Source of the DNA: Alcaligenaceae bacterium
GTDB lineage: Bacteria; Pseudomonadota; Gammaproteobacteria; Burkholderiales; Burkholderiaceae_B
Direction of reading: 5' to 3'
NCBI GenBank assembly: GCA_013416445.1
Contig: JACCER010000010.1
Coordinates: forward strand, 62,001 to 126,000
Length of the DNA stretch: 64,000 nt
Shown: piece after piece, positions 38,262 through 47,740 of the stretch
Numbering within the stretch: position 1 is the stretch's first letter
Layout: the number at the start of each line of letters is the position of its first letter
Notes under the pieces: generated by a model
The model's database searches: none
What the model was told of the DNA's origin: nothing
The model's input: only the letters and a program-made list of their open reading frames with translations
Made by a program: the position numbers and the translations under genes

Positions 38262-40775
38262 TTGAATACCCTGGCCATACATGCTGGCGCCGTGACAACC
38301 GCGATCAGTCTGCCAATCGACGGCATGACCTGTGCATCGTGCGTGGGGCGCGTCGAAAAAGCCCTCAGCAAGGTCGAAGGCGTTGATTCGGTCACCGTCA
38401 ACCTGGCGACCGAGCGGGCCGACATCAAGACGAACGGTCCCGTTGATCGCCAGGCGCTAGTCAACACCATCGAAGCCGCCGGTTACAGCGTACCCGCCGC
38501 CACTATTAACCTTGCGGTTGAGGGCATGACCTGCGCGTCGTGCGTGGGCCGGGTCGAGCGTGCGCTCAAGGCCATTCCCGGTATTATCGAAGCCACGGTG
38601 AACCTGGCAACCGAACGCGCCAGCGTGCACGGCAGCGTCGATCCCAACATCCTGGTTGCGGCAATCGCGGCCGCGGGCTATGCGGCGCAGGCTATCGACG
38701 TTGGCGCACCCGCCGACGATGAGGCGGTAAACGAGCGTAAAGACGCTGAGCGCATAGCGCTCAAGCGCGACCTAACCCTTGCCGCCATCCTGACGCTACC
38801 GGTCTTCATACTAGAAATGGGATCACACGTCATTCCAGGCGTGCATGAACTGATCCTGCGCACTATCGGCACGCAATGGAACTGGATCATCCAGTTCGTG
38901 CTGACGACGCTGGTGCTGGCTGTACCAGGCATCCGCTTTTATCGGCAGGGCATTCCAGCGCTTTTTCGTCTTGCGCCCGACATGAACTCGCTGGTCGCGG
39001 TCGGCACGCTCGCTGCCTATGCCTATTCCCTGGTTGCCACCTTCGCGCCCTCTGTACTACCTGCTGGCACCGTCAACGTCTATTACGAGGCAGCGGCTGT
39101 CATCGTCACGCTAATCTTGCTTGGCCGTTACCTGGAAGCACGTGCCAAGGGCCGCACGTCCGAGGCCATCAAACGGCTGGTCGGGTTACAGGCGAAAACG
39201 GCACGTGTCCAGCGTGGCGGCACCGTGCTTGAAATCCCAATAGCCGACGTTGTGGCCGGCGATACCATCGAGGTGCGCCCCGGAGAACGCATTCCCGTCG
39301 ATGGTGAAGTCACACAAGGTCTAAGCTATGTGGACGAATCCATGATCACCGGCGAACCCATTCCAGTGGAAAAAACGGTGGACAGCAAACTAGTCGGAGG
39401 CACGGTCAACCAGAAAGGCGCATTGTCTTTTCGCGCGACGGCGGTAGGCGGTGCAACCGTACTTTCGCAGATCATCCGAATGGTCGAACAGGCTCAGGGG
39501 GCTAAGCTGCCCATTCAGGCACTGGTAGATAAGGTAACCATGTGGTTCGTACCGGCTGTTATAGGTGTCGCCGTACTGACCTTCCTCGTCTGGCTCGTCT
39601 TCGGGCCGCAGCCTGCGCTGACCTTTGCGCTCGTCAATGCCGTGGCTGTTTTGATTATTGCCTGCCCTTGCGCCATGGGCTTGGCTACACCCACCTCTAT
39701 CATGGTGGGGACCGGACGCGGCGCGGAGCTAGGCGTTCTTTTCCGTAAAGGCGAAGCGCTGCAATTGCTCAAAGACGCCAAGGTCGTCGCCGTGGACAAG
39801 ACCGGCACGCTAACCGAGGGTCGCCCGACGCTGACCGATCTGGACATCGCCCAAGGCTTCGAGCGCCAGGACGTGCTCGGCCTGATCGCCGCCGTTGAAG
39901 CGAAGTCCGAGCACCCTATCGCCCGCGCCATTGTCGAGGCGGCCAGCAGCGAGGGTATCGCAATTCCCGACATCATCGACTTCGAATCGATCACTGGTTT
40001 CGGTGTGAAGGCACAGGTAAACGGGGAACGAGTAGAGGTCGGTGCGGACCGCTACATGCGCGAGCTGGGACTCGATGTTGACGTTTTCGCGGCAAGCGCC
40101 GAGCGCTTGGGCAATGAGGGCAAAACGCCGCTCTATGCCGCCATCGGTGGCCAACTGGCTGCAATCGTCGCGGTCGCCGATCCGATCAAGGCAACAACAC
40201 CCGATGCCATCAAAGCGTTGCACAGTCTTGGCCTGAAGGTAGCGATGATCACGGGGGATAACCGCCGCACAGCGGAAGCCATTGCGCGTCAGCTGGGCAT
40301 CGACGAAGTGATCGCCGAGGTCCTGCCGGCAGGCAAGGTCGACGCGGTACGCACGCTGAAAGCCGAACATGGACAGCTTGCATTCGTGGGCGACGGTATC
40401 AACGACGCGCCCGCGCTGGCCGAAGCCGATGTCGGCCTGGCGGTGGGCACCGGCACGGATATCGCCATCGAGGCGGCCGACGTGGTGTTGATGTCGGGCA
40501 ACCTGATGGGTGTTCCCACCGCCATCGCGTTATCTCGGGCGACGATCGGCAACATCCGTCAGAACCTATTCTGGGCCTTCGCCTACAACACCGCCCTGAT
40601 ACCGGTGGCGGCGGGCGTGCTGTATCCGGCCTGGAGCATCCTTTTGTCGCCGATTTTCGCGGCGGGGGCAATGGCGCTGTCGAGTGTCTTCGTCCTGGGC
40701 AATGCGCTGCGCCTGCGCGGGTTTCGCGCACCGACAGAAGCTACCAAATCCTCTCAACTGCCGACGACGGCGTAA
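38262..40775 (+). CDS. Copper-exporting P1B-type ATPase CopA with two HMA domains
   Basis: This 837-residue ATPase has two N-terminal HMA domains (each with [12 protein letters not shown], about residues 22-36 and 88-102). The core is complete: [37 protein letters not shown] and [14 protein letters not shown]. The metal site CPC is intact, though the common CPCALG reads CPCAMG. It exports cytosolic Cu(I). The start is a TTG after a strong GGAGGTGGG. It is followed by cueR and preceded by a CueR-type promoter, so it is a self-contained module. The similarity to ATPase 20101-22437 is only in the core, because that protein has YHS instead of HMA domains. Confidence 0.95.
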   Translation: MNTLAIHAGAVTTAISLPIDGMTCASCVGRVEKALSKVEGVDSVTVNLATERADIKTNGPVDRQALVNTIEAAGYSVPAATINLAVEGMTCASCVGRVERALKAIPGIIEATVNLATERASVHGSVDPNILVAAIAAAGYAAQAIDVGAPADDEAVNERKDAERIALKRDLTLAAILTLPVFILEMGSHVIPGVHELILRTIGTQWNWIIQFVLTTLVLAVPGIRFYRQGIPALFRLAPDMNSLVAVGTLAAYAYSLVATFAPSVLPAGTVNVYYEAAAVIVTLILLGRYLEARAKGRTSEAIKRLVGLQAKTARVQRGGTVLEIPIADVVAGDTIEVRPGERIPVDGEVTQGLSYVDESMITGEPIPVEKTVDSKLVGGTVNQKGALSFRATAVGGATVLSQIIRMVEQAQGAKLPIQALVDKVTMWFVPAVIGVAVLTFLVWLVFGPQPALTFALVNAVAVLIIACPCAMGLATPTSIMVGTGRGAELGVLFRKGEALQLLKDAKVVAVDKTGTLTEGRPTLTDLDIAQGFERQDVLGLIAAVEAKSEHPIARAIVEAASSEGIAIPDIIDFESITGFGVKAQVNGERVEVGADRYMRELGLDVDVFAASAERLGNEGKTPLYAAIGGQLAAIVAVADPIKATTPDAIKALHSLGLKVAMITGDNRRTAEAIARQLGIDEVIAEVLPAGKVDAVRTLKAEHGQLAFVGDGINDAPALAEADVGLAVGTGTDIAIEAADVVLMSGNLMGVPTAIALSRATIGNIRQNLFWAFAYNTALIPVAAGVLYPAWSILLSPIFAAGAMALSSVFVLGNALRLRGFRAPTEATKSSQLPTTA

Positions 40776-40794
40776 TTGGAATGGAGGTATTGAA

Positions 40795-41202
40795 ATGAAA
40801 ATTGGGGAAGTAGCGAAAGCCTCAGGTGTCTCAGCGAAGATGATCCGATACTATGAACAAACCGGACTGATCCCCCCGGCCAATCGCAGGGAGTCGGGTT
40901 ATCGCAATTATTCTGCGTCTGATGTGCACATGCTACGGTTTATCCACCGAGGGCGTGATCTTGGCTTTCCAGTGGCCGAGATCAATGAGCTGTTGGGCCT
41001 CTGGCGCGACAAATCGCGCCAGAGCGCTGACGTGAAACGGATTGCTACGGCTCACATGACAAAGCTGCGCGAGAAGATCGACAGCCTGGAGCAAATTGCC
41101 AATACGCTTCAGACGCTGATCGCGTGTTGCTCCGGTGATGACCGTCCCGATTGTCCGATTTTGGATGACCTCGAGAACACAGCCGATAGACAGCAACTGT
41201 AG
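40795..41202 (+). CDS. cueR: Copper-sensing MerR-family regulator CueR
   Basis: The 135-residue MerR-type regulator has the N-terminal HTH (MKIGEVAKASGVSAKMIRYYEQTGLIPPA) — quoted in parts: MKIGEVAKASGVS and KMIRYYEQTGLI — a coiled-coil dimer helix, and the Cu(I)-binding loop. In ACCSGDDRPDCPIL two cysteines are separated by seven residues, as in CueR (Cys112/Cys120). It should activate the preceding ATPase from the 19-bp spacer promoter at 38191-38221 when cytosolic Cu(I) rises. The gene begins 20 bases after the ATPase stop and is convergent with the relaxase gene. Confidence 0.92.
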   Translation: MKIGEVAKASGVSAKMIRYYEQTGLIPPANRRESGYRNYSASDVHMLRFIHRGRDLGFPVAEINELLGLWRDKSRQSADVKRIATAHMTKLREKIDSLEQIANTLQTLIACCSGDDRPDCPILDDLENTADRQQL

Positions 41203-41248
41203 CTAGCCCGCTGCGATTGCTGGCTAGTTCGTTGCGGGCCAAGTTAAA

Positions 41249-43123
41249 TCATACGAGATTGAGATAGGGATTACTGGGCGGTAATTCAGTGAATAGTAAA
41301 CTGGGATCATCCAACAAATAGCCATGAAGCCTGCGAGATTTCCGTGGCCCAAGAACTTCGCAGGTCCAAATATTTAACCCATTGGGATGCTTACGATGCT
41401 GACGTAGCTTCTCAAAACGCTTCTGCACCCACTGCCAGTCCTGCTGCTTCTCCTGTTTAGCTAGCGCACCGACCTGCGGATACTCCTGTGCGTAGCGCTG
41501 GAATACGCCCGGGCTGACTAGATAAGCCGTATCACTCACCGTATGTACCAGCGCCTTCGCGTCATTGATGATGAGTTTGCGCAATTGGATGCCCTCCTTC
41601 AGCCACACCATGAAATGCTCGCCAGACGGTTGTGCGGTCAGAGTCCTCTGGGACGACGTACTGGCGGCGGGAATCGGCGGCAGCGCCATGGGTGGGATAG
41701 GCAACGCTGGCACAGGTGGCGCAGGCATCGCAATGGACAAGGCATCCTCATCGTCGGCCGTAGCGGAAGGCGGCCCCATGCCAATCATCGTCAGCAGATC
41801 ATCCATCACATCAGACGTACTGGCCGTATCCCGGGGCGGCACTGGGAGCACGGTCAAGGTCGATGGGGCTGTGGTGTCGTTGGCTGAGGGTGGGGTTTCC
41901 CGATCCGATAGCAGTGGGCTCGCCACGGGCGTCGATTCATCCACAGTAAGGTCTGCCGCCTCGCTGGTGAGCGTTATATCGACCGTCACGGTGCCCGAGA
42001 AAGGCTCAGGCCTTTCACCGGACTCCCAGATCAGCGCGGGCGACAAGCGCAAAAAAGTGAACGTGTTCGACCATCCACTCTCGCTGGTGATCGTCGCCTT
42101 CCAGATAGCCTTACCTTCGGCAGTCGGCTGCAGCATGCCGTGATCCTGCAGCACATTAAAGACGGCGGTGTTGTTCGCCGGGATGCCGTCGATCCCCTGC
42201 GAGAGCAGGTGCGCACGCAGTTTATCCGAGACGGTTTTACTGACCAGCCAAAGCGCATCCTGAGTGATCCAGCCATCGGAGGCCTGGGGCTGATTCAGCC
42301 TCAACTCTTCCTTGAGTAGGTAGCGAAGGCCTTCCAGCAGTTTGCGCTGCAGTGCGTGCTTGGGCGCTGCCATCGCACGCGCAGGATCACCGCCCAATGC
42401 CTGGGCCACCGAGGCGCGATCAGCCTGAATGACCAGTTCGCCCAGCACCCCGGCGTGTTCATATTGTCCGGCCAGCACGTAGAGCAATGCCGACCAGAGC
42501 GACGGAAAACCGTGGAGCCAGTCCAGGATGTCGCCATCAAGCACCCGTGTGTAGAGCAGTCCGGTGGCGGCGCTGTGCAGCCGGTACTCCCGGTCTTCCC
42601 GGTAGCGAAAGCGGTATGGCTGGGTGAGTGGACTGTGCCAGGGATGCCATGTGCTGCCGTCTTGATGCTCCACATGCAGATCCACCGCAATCTTGCCGAT
42701 GTCATGCAACAACGCGGCATAGGCCGTCGCCGCAGTCCAGGCCTCTGCCTGAGCAGCCTGGTCTTCAGGTGTTGTTCCCGCAGGCAACAGATGAGACTGT
42801 CGCAATTTCAGGGCATAGGCAACGATTTCCAGGCCATGATCGAGCATGCCGCCTGGATAGGCGTGATGATGGCTTTCCGAGGCGGGAAATAGCTGCACCA
42901 GCTCGGCATAGCGTTCCAACGGTGCGCGGTACAGCGATGCGAACTGCTTACGCGAGAGTGACGTGCGTTGCCAGATGTGTTCCAGCAGACGTTGGCGTCG
43001 AGGGGTGGCCAACAGCGAAGCGGCTGACTCTGGCCGAGTCAGCCCTTTGGGTGGTGCGATCAAAGGCATGGACGCAGTATCAGTAGTTGGCAGCCTCCGC
43101 TTACGCTGGAACAACAAGAGCAT
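41249..43123 (-). CDS. traI: MobH-family conjugative relaxase TraI
   Basis: The 624-residue relaxase belongs to MobH (TraI_2, with a C-terminal DUF1528-like domain). It has the MobH motif HHHAYPGGMLDHGLE (about residues 85-99) and an HD motif LLHDIGKIAVDLH (about 139-150), which define the metal-dependent nickase. The middle is Pro/Thr-rich and disordered (about 400-530). The C-terminal domain includes EHFMVWLKEGIQLRKLIIND and QEYPQVGALAKQEKQQDW. It nicks oriT and leads the ICE DNA through the secretion channel. I placed the start at 43123 (MLLLFQRKRR); an upstream extension is purine-rich and compositionally odd. It is the last gene of the conjugation module. Confidence 0.9.
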   Translation of the reverse strand: MLLLFQRKRRLPTTDTASMPLIAPPKGLTRPESAASLLATPRRQRLLEHIWQRTSLSRKQFASLYRAPLERYAELVQLFPASESHHHAYPGGMLDHGLEIVAYALKLRQSHLLPAGTTPEDQAAQAEAWTAATAYAALLHDIGKIAVDLHVEHQDGSTWHPWHSPLTQPYRFRYREDREYRLHSAATGLLYTRVLDGDILDWLHGFPSLWSALLYVLAGQYEHAGVLGELVIQADRASVAQALGGDPARAMAAPKHALQRKLLEGLRYLLKEELRLNQPQASDGWITQDALWLVSKTVSDKLRAHLLSQGIDGIPANNTAVFNVLQDHGMLQPTAEGKAIWKATITSESGWSNTFTFLRLSPALIWESGERPEPFSGTVTVDITLTSEAADLTVDESTPVASPLLSDRETPPSANDTTAPSTLTVLPVPPRDTASTSDVMDDLLTMIGMGPPSATADDEDALSIAMPAPPVPALPIPPMALPPIPAASTSSQRTLTAQPSGEHFMVWLKEGIQLRKLIINDAKALVHTVSDTAYLVSPGVFQRYAQEYPQVGALAKQEKQQDWQWVQKRFEKLRQHRKHPNGLNIWTCEVLGPRKSRRLHGYLLDDPSLLFTELPPSNPYLNLV

Positions 43124-43287
43124 CGCAAAACCTCTAGTGATTGGCTGGCAAGAGAGCCTTTTGGCCTTTTCAGTTTTCAGATAAGGCCTTTCCCCTTGGC
43201 TCCCTTCCCCCCTTTCTGACCCTTCTGGCCTTTGAACCCTTTGGGTATAAAGCAATCGAACCTGGTTGCGCCAGTATCAATGCGGAA

Positions 43288-43322
43288 CTGGCAGACTCGG
43301 ATTGGCGAACCAAACCTGCCAG
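43288..43322. other. Candidate oriT: nested inverted repeats upstream of traI
   Basis: CTGGCAG (43288-43294) and CTGCCAG (43316-43322) flank a smaller hairpin TTGG-CGAA-CCAA (43302-43313). It lies 165 bases upstream of the relaxase start, in a non-coding gap with purine/pyrimidine-biased DNA. Relaxase targets often lie here, but no nic site can be identified. Confidence 0.3.
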
Positions 43323-43355
43323 CCGTCAGCATATATCTTGCAATTTGCACCTATA

Positions 43356-43378
43356 GATATACAATTTACATGTATATC
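43356..43378. promoter_or_regulatory. Operator-like inverted repeat of the toxin-antitoxin pair
   Basis: GATATAC and GTATATC flank AATTTACAT in an AT-rich region 20 bases before the antitoxin gene. It fits an autoregulatory operator bound by the AbrB-type antitoxin and overlaps -10-like TATA sequences. Confidence 0.45.
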
Positions 43379-43396
43379 AACTGTAGGGGTATTAGC

Positions 43397-43630
43397 ATGC
43401 AAGTCGCCAAATGGGGTAACAGCTTGGCCGTGCGCCTTCCGGCCAGCCTGGTAGAAGCGCTGGAATTGCAGGAAGGCGACGATATTGAGATCGTCGTGGA
43501 CGGCCCGCGCGCATTCGCTGTTCGCAAGAAGCCCGGTGCGGATGCTTTACTGAAACGTCTGCGCACCTTCCGGGGCAAACTGCCGGCGGATTTCCGCTTC
43601 AGCCGGGACGAGGCCAATGCGCGTGACTAA
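43397..43630 (+). CDS. AbrB/MazE-type antitoxin
   Basis: This 77-residue protein has an N-terminal SpoVT/AbrB swapped-hairpin domain (MQVAKWGNSLAVRLPASLVE, ALELQEGDDIEIVVDG, about 1-45). A C-terminal tail (LLKRLRTFRGKLPADFRFSR) would wrap the toxin. The stop overlaps the next gene by 14 bases, the usual antitoxin-toxin arrangement. It should neutralise the PIN toxin and repress the operon through the operator at 43356-43378. The pair sits on the strand opposite to the conjugation genes, as an insertion between traI and the DUF3742 gene. Confidence 0.82.
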   Translation: MQVAKWGNSLAVRLPASLVEALELQEGDDIEIVVDGPRAFAVRKKPGADALLKRLRTFRGKLPADFRFSRDEANARD

Positions 43631-44033
43631 GTTCAAGCATTTTATGGACAGCAATGTGGTGCTGTACCTACTGTCAGAGGACTCAGCCAAAGCGGACAAG
43701 GCCGAAAGCCTGCTGAAAACCGGGCCAGTCATCAGCGTGCAAGTGCTCAACGAAGTGACGCATGTCTGCGTACGCAAGCTCAAAATGGGCTGGGACGAGA
43801 TCGCGCAGTTCCTGGAACTGGTACGCGGCTTTTGCAAGATCGTCCCGCTCACGGAAGCCATCCATGACCAGGCGCGATTGATCGCTGAACGCCATAAGCT
43901 GTCGTTTTATGATGCCAACATTGTCGCGGCAGCTACGGCAGCGGGTTGCCAGACGCTCTATAGTGAAGACATGAACCATGGTCAGATTCTAGAGGACAGC
44001 CTGACTATCAGGAATCCATTTTCCACCGTATAG
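43617..44033 (+). CDS. PIN-domain toxin, VapC-like
   Basis: The 138-residue protein has a PIN fold with the acidic residues of a VapC-type RNase: MDSNVVLYLLSED near the start, EVTHVCVRKL, and LSFYDANIVAAATAAGCQTLYSEDMNHGQ in parts (YDANIVAAA, LYSEDM). VapC enzymes cut tRNA or rRNA when the antitoxin is lost. It overlaps the antitoxin gene by 14 bases. ATG at 43617 is the only start close to the overlap; an internal ATG before DSN would give a shorter form. The pair probably stabilises the element in the host. Confidence 0.82.
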   Translation: MRVTKFKHFMDSNVVLYLLSEDSAKADKAESLLKTGPVISVQVLNEVTHVCVRKLKMGWDEIAQFLELVRGFCKIVPLTEAIHDQARLIAERHKLSFYDANIVAAATAAGCQTLYSEDMNHGQILEDSLTIRNPFSTV

Positions 44034-44055
44034 TCTAGCCATTAAGGAGACGATG

Positions 44056-44436
44056 ATGCAGACAGTACGCAGGCCAACAGGACAATTCGCACACCAGCTA
44101 GGCCGTGCTGCGGGCCGTTCTGTACGCTGGCTGCAACGCCGCGAACACCAGGTGACTGGCTGGTTAACAGCAGAAGGTCTGCCTGCACGCGTTGCCGCTG
44201 CTCTACTGTGGATCGTCAAACTGGCCGTGCTGGTGGGGCTATTCTATACCGCGTTTTGGTTGGCACTGCTGCTAGGGTTCGCAGTAGCCGCAGCCTGGGT
44301 TGCAGGGCATTCAACGGAGCAGCATGAAGACGATTTCCTGGGACGTAAATTAGAAGAAAGGGATCATCGTGAGAGTCTCGCTTACCACCCTTTCAATTAC
44401 GACGATGACCCCGACCCGCGATTCAACGACGGCTGA
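44056..44436 (+). CDS. DUF3742 ICE membrane protein
   Basis: The 126-residue product (MQTVRRPTGQFAHQLGRAAG, then RSVRWLQRREHQVTGWL) has two membrane helices (VAAALLWIVKLAVLVGLFYT and ALLLGFAVAAAWVA) and an acidic tail ending YDDDPDPRFNDG. It fits DUF3742, a conserved component of PFGI-1/ICEclc-type elements. AAGGAG precedes the second of two tandem ATGs. It is on the plus strand, convergent with the TraG gene. The function is unknown; the position next to TraG is conserved in these ICEs. Confidence 0.72.
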   Translation: MQTVRRPTGQFAHQLGRAAGRSVRWLQRREHQVTGWLTAEGLPARVAAALLWIVKLAVLVGLFYTAFWLALLLGFAVAAAWVAGHSTEQHEDDFLGRKLEERDHRESLAYHPFNYDDDPDPRFNDG

Positions 44437-44444
44437 CGAGTGAA

Positions 44445-45968
44445 CTATTTTTTCTTGGCTGCGCCGCCTGCCGCCCCAGGGCCCTTGCCACCGGCTTGCC
44501 CCGCGTCACGTGTGCCATTGGTCAATCCCTGAAGCATGTTGCCCGCGCGCATACCGGCCCAGCCTAGAGCGGTGATCCAGAATGTCGGCAACACCAAAAA
44601 CATCGTCGCCATGACGAAGTTCAGCAACATATCACCAAAGCTGTTATTCAACCCCATTAGCGGATCAAAATTCGTAACGGGCCGATTCCACCCCCACCCC
44701 CGACCGTAAAGCGCATCCAGGATCGTGCTGTCGATCCAGCGTGCCAGTTGGAACCAGAAGTCCACAAAGAACAGAGCAAACTGCACCACGCTGACCGTCA
44801 CCACGGCCTTGAGTTCATAGGTACTGATGATGAGCACCAGAGGAATGCAGATTATGAGCGCCATCTTAAGGAACGACAACACCATGGGCAGCGCCTGGCG
44901 CACCACATCCATGGCCGGGAAAAAGCCGATTGAGCCAATCGTCATGCCGAGGTCGCTGGCGGCACGCGCCACGATGTTTGGCGCCGACTTATCGATCTGC
45001 CCACCATAGTCGGTATAGACAGCACCCTGGTTAAGTTTCTGCTGGCGCGGCGCGGCGACCGCACGGATCACCGAGTCGTCCACCTCACTACGGCTCAGAA
45101 AACCGGCCCAGCCAGCTACGCGGTTAAGCAGGCTGGAATCGACCTGTGTCAGCAGGCGCGCCCGCAGACCGCTGCTCCCGTCGCTCCACCACTGTCGGCA
45201 GGTCGGGTAGCCGCCACCACTGGGTACCTGGGCGAGACCCGCATCGCGGTTACTCTCATACGGCCAGGCGTCACGTGGGGTGCTGGAACGGTAGGTGTCG
45301 TAGTAGCCCGCCGAGTCCACGAAATACCGTGAGCCGATCCAGGTGACATCGTGCATCTGTGCTTCATTGAGTTCGGGGCGGTTCATGAACAGCTTGGCGC
45401 GGGCCGGGCCGTAGCAGTCGTGCGAGAAATCCGATATCTCCTGCGCCAGCACTGGATCGTCAATCCGCGTGGCATCGATCTCCATACGCATTTGCCGCAA
45501 CTCCGTGCCGCAGGGAATCGCGGCGACCGATGCGCTGGTGAGGCCGCGCGAAAGCGCGTGCATGAACGCCCACCACACAGGCACCTTGGCGCTTTGGTCG
45601 TTCAATGTCGTAAACGACTGGCTCCAACCCGTATCGGAAGGCTGCAGCACACTCACCCCGCATTGCCGGGAGCGAGCATCGTCAAAGCGCACCCGGCTCA
45701 GATCCACATCGATGAACGGAATGCCGGCGAAAAGCACCACGACAACTGCCACCCACACGCGGGTTTCAATACGCGCCGCCGACAGCAGACCCTTGTTTCC
45801 TTCGTCGGCACCTTCGCCACGGGCTTTGAGCCATTCCTGCAGGATGATAGCAATGAAGGGGATGGCAAACACGCCGCTGGCGACCAGCACCGACCAGATG
45901 CCGTTATGGACGATCCAGCCCACCAGCGTCAGGTAATACTCTAGGTAATCGGTCGTGAACAGCGTCAT
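44445..45968 (-). CDS. traG: Conjugal transfer protein TraG (N-terminal domain type)
   Basis: This 507-residue inner-membrane protein of the TraG-N family has an N-terminal membrane segment (IWSVLVASGVFAIPFIAII), a second helix (VWVAVVVVLFAGIPFIDVD), a long periplasmic region, and C-terminal helices (about 370-470; MVLSFLKMALIICIPLVLII). A Gly/Ala/Lys tail ends it. In ICE type IV secretion it takes part in mating-pair stabilisation and entry exclusion. It is the counterpart of the TraG-like protein of PFL_47xx clusters. The next gene upstream starts 16 bases away on the same strand. Confidence 0.82.
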   Translation of the reverse strand: MTLFTTDYLEYYLTLVGWIVHNGIWSVLVASGVFAIPFIAIILQEWLKARGEGADEGNKGLLSAARIETRVWVAVVVVLFAGIPFIDVDLSRVRFDDARSRQCGVSVLQPSDTGWSQSFTTLNDQSAKVPVWWAFMHALSRGLTSASVAAIPCGTELRQMRMEIDATRIDDPVLAQEISDFSHDCYGPARAKLFMNRPELNEAQMHDVTWIGSRYFVDSAGYYDTYRSSTPRDAWPYESNRDAGLAQVPSGGGYPTCRQWWSDGSSGLRARLLTQVDSSLLNRVAGWAGFLSRSEVDDSVIRAVAAPRQQKLNQGAVYTDYGGQIDKSAPNIVARAASDLGMTIGSIGFFPAMDVVRQALPMVLSFLKMALIICIPLVLIISTYELKAVVTVSVVQFALFFVDFWFQLARWIDSTILDALYGRGWGWNRPVTNFDPLMGLNNSFGDMLLNFVMATMFLVLPTFWITALGWAGMRAGNMLQGLTNGTRDAGQAGGKGPGAAGGAAKKK

Positions 45969-45983
45969 GGTTCAGTTCTCCCG

Positions 45984-46328
45984 CTATGTGCTCTGCATCA
46001 GCAGACTGCACTCCAGTGCGACCAGGGCCAGACCGCCTGCGATCTCCGTGCGTAGCAATCGGCGTCGGGTGTGGGCATCGGATTGCCTGACAAGCAGCCG
46101 CCGGCGCATCCACACCCATCCGTAGGCCGTTGCGCCGTAAAGGCACAGACGCCACAGCAGGAAAAAGCCCGATACCTCTGCCAGCCATTGCTCCCAGCCA
46201 GAAATACTTCCTATGAAGTAGATGCCCGCGACATTGGCCGCCACCGCCACGGTTAGCAACAGAGCCGTCCACAGTAGCGTCCTGGCGGTACGCCGGTTGA
46301 ACAACCAACGTAGCCACGCGGCATTCAT
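45984..46328 (-). CDS. Small ICE membrane protein
   Basis: The 114-residue product has three likely membrane helices (TLLWTALLLTVAVAANVAGI, FFLLWRLCLYGATAYGW, IAGGLALVALECSLLM) and a basic loop (RRRLLVRQSDAHTRRRL). It lies between the PFL_4711-type gene, which it overlaps by four bases, and traG. That placement and size occur in related ICEs as a hypothetical membrane protein. No function is known. Confidence 0.65.
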   Translation of the reverse strand: MNAAWLRWLFNRRTARTLLWTALLLTVAVAANVAGIYFIGSISGWEQWLAEVSGFFLLWRLCLYGATAYGWVWMRRRLLVRQSDAHTRRRLLRTEIAGGLALVALECSLLMQST

Positions 46329-47722
46329 GGTGTGCCGCCCGGTGCGGGCCGCTGCAATTGCTGCAAACGGTCGGGCACAGGGTCGCCCTGATAGATACCA
46401 CGCGACCCAGCCGCCCGTGTGCTGTGACGCTGGATGATTGCCATCGGCGAGTTGTTCGCCAGTTCACGACGCAGCTCCAGTTCGGTCTTGAGGTTCTGAA
46501 TCTCCCGATCCAGCGTGTCGCTTTCCTGGTTCACCGCATCCACAGCCATCTGGTTGGCCGAGACGTTGGGTTCCTTCTTGCCGGTCAACAACGTGCGTTG
46601 CAACAGCAGCGCTTTCTCGAGCACGCTGGCCAGTGCGACCTCGGATGCGAGACGGCGGGCCAGAATGTCCTGGTCGGGCTCGTCGCGCAGGGCTTCGATG
46701 ACGCCTCGGGTGATCGGCAGCGATGCACTGCCTGCTTCCTGCAAATTCTCGAACGTGGTGTTGCGCGCCCCCATGATCAGCTCCTGCAGGACCTGCAGCT
46801 TGGCGTCGTATTCCTCTTGGATGAGCGGTGTCAGGCCCACACCCGGTACGGTCTGGGTTTTTGTGCAGGATTCGCACGTTCGTTGCTCCTGTTCACCCAG
46901 CACACGGGTCGCCCACTGAACCGCCGCGTCCGGCGACGACCAGGTCTGGCAGGACAGGCTCGCGCAACCGGACTGGGCGATGGCGGACGTGTCAGACACG
47001 CTACGGCCATTGACCAGGTTGTACCCGGCGCGGGTGACATCGCCCACCACCTTGATCGGGGACTGGCCCGCGCCGCCGGCATTGCCCCCACCCACCCACG
47101 GGACGCCGTCATTACCCCGACTGGTTTCGGCCTGCTCGATCGCCGAGACCGCATCGCTACTGGCCACCGCCTCGCGCAACGCGATGCCCTCGGCTAGCTG
47201 GTTCCAGCCCATCTGGCCCCCCGCCATGTCGGCCATTTTTTCGGCCATGGCGCGACACTGGAGCTTGGAGCGGTCAAAATCCAGCCGAGCCTGCAGCACA
47301 CCATTGGTCAACAGGTTATACAACCCCGGATCGGCGCGCTGGATAATCAGCGCTGGCAGCGATGCCACCGCGCTCGTCGCGTTCTGGATAACGCTGCTCA
47401 TGATGTTTTGAAAACCGTTGGTGAGGCCGTTCAGTTGGTTCTGGATCGTCGTGCTGATATTCATGTCGCCGCAGATCAGATTGCTGTTCCAACCAGCACC
47501 CACTCCGATTGAGCGCATGCCGGCTGCGCCGCTCATCGAGACGGCGTTGCCACCGCCTATGGAGTACATAACCTCGTCACCGATGACGCTGCCACTATTC
47601 TGGAATCCACCGCTTTGCGCCGAGGCCAAACCGCAGGCCAATGCCAGTGCACAGGCCAGCACCACTGGGCGGCATGAGCGCGGAATAAGGCTTACCGGGT
47701 TTTTCATATCAGGACGATTCAT
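46325..47722 (-). CDS. Integrating conjugative element protein, PFL_4711 family
   Basis: The 465-residue protein has a signal peptide (ALACGLASA). Its start NSGSVIGDEVMYSIGGGNAV and the ICGDMNISTTIQNQLNG segment are typical of the PFL_4711 family (TIGR03755). The Cys-rich segment CASLSCQTWSSPD and QRTCESCTK suggests disulfides. The C-terminal half is helical (TLDREIQNLKTELELRRELA). It is a periplasmic component of the ICE secretion system, possibly TraH-like. It follows the PFL_4710 gene on the same strand in conserved order. Confidence 0.82.
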   Translation of the reverse strand: MNRPDMKNPVSLIPRSCRPVVLACALALACGLASAQSGGFQNSGSVIGDEVMYSIGGGNAVSMSGAAGMRSIGVGAGWNSNLICGDMNISTTIQNQLNGLTNGFQNIMSSVIQNATSAVASLPALIIQRADPGLYNLLTNGVLQARLDFDRSKLQCRAMAEKMADMAGGQMGWNQLAEGIALREAVASSDAVSAIEQAETSRGNDGVPWVGGGNAGGAGQSPIKVVGDVTRAGYNLVNGRSVSDTSAIAQSGCASLSCQTWSSPDAAVQWATRVLGEQEQRTCESCTKTQTVPGVGLTPLIQEEYDAKLQVLQELIMGARNTTFENLQEAGSASLPITRGVIEALRDEPDQDILARRLASEVALASVLEKALLLQRTLLTGKKEPNVSANQMAVDAVNQESDTLDREIQNLKTELELRRELANNSPMAIIQRHSTRAAGSRGIYQGDPVPDRLQQLQRPAPGGTP

Positions 47723-47740
47723 GGTTGTGCCCTCGATTGC

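Noticed and set aside
41565-42143. 192-codon plus-strand frame inside traI
   Set aside because: Antisense shadow of the high-GC relaxase gene; the translation is low-complexity Gly/Ser/Val and resembles no family.
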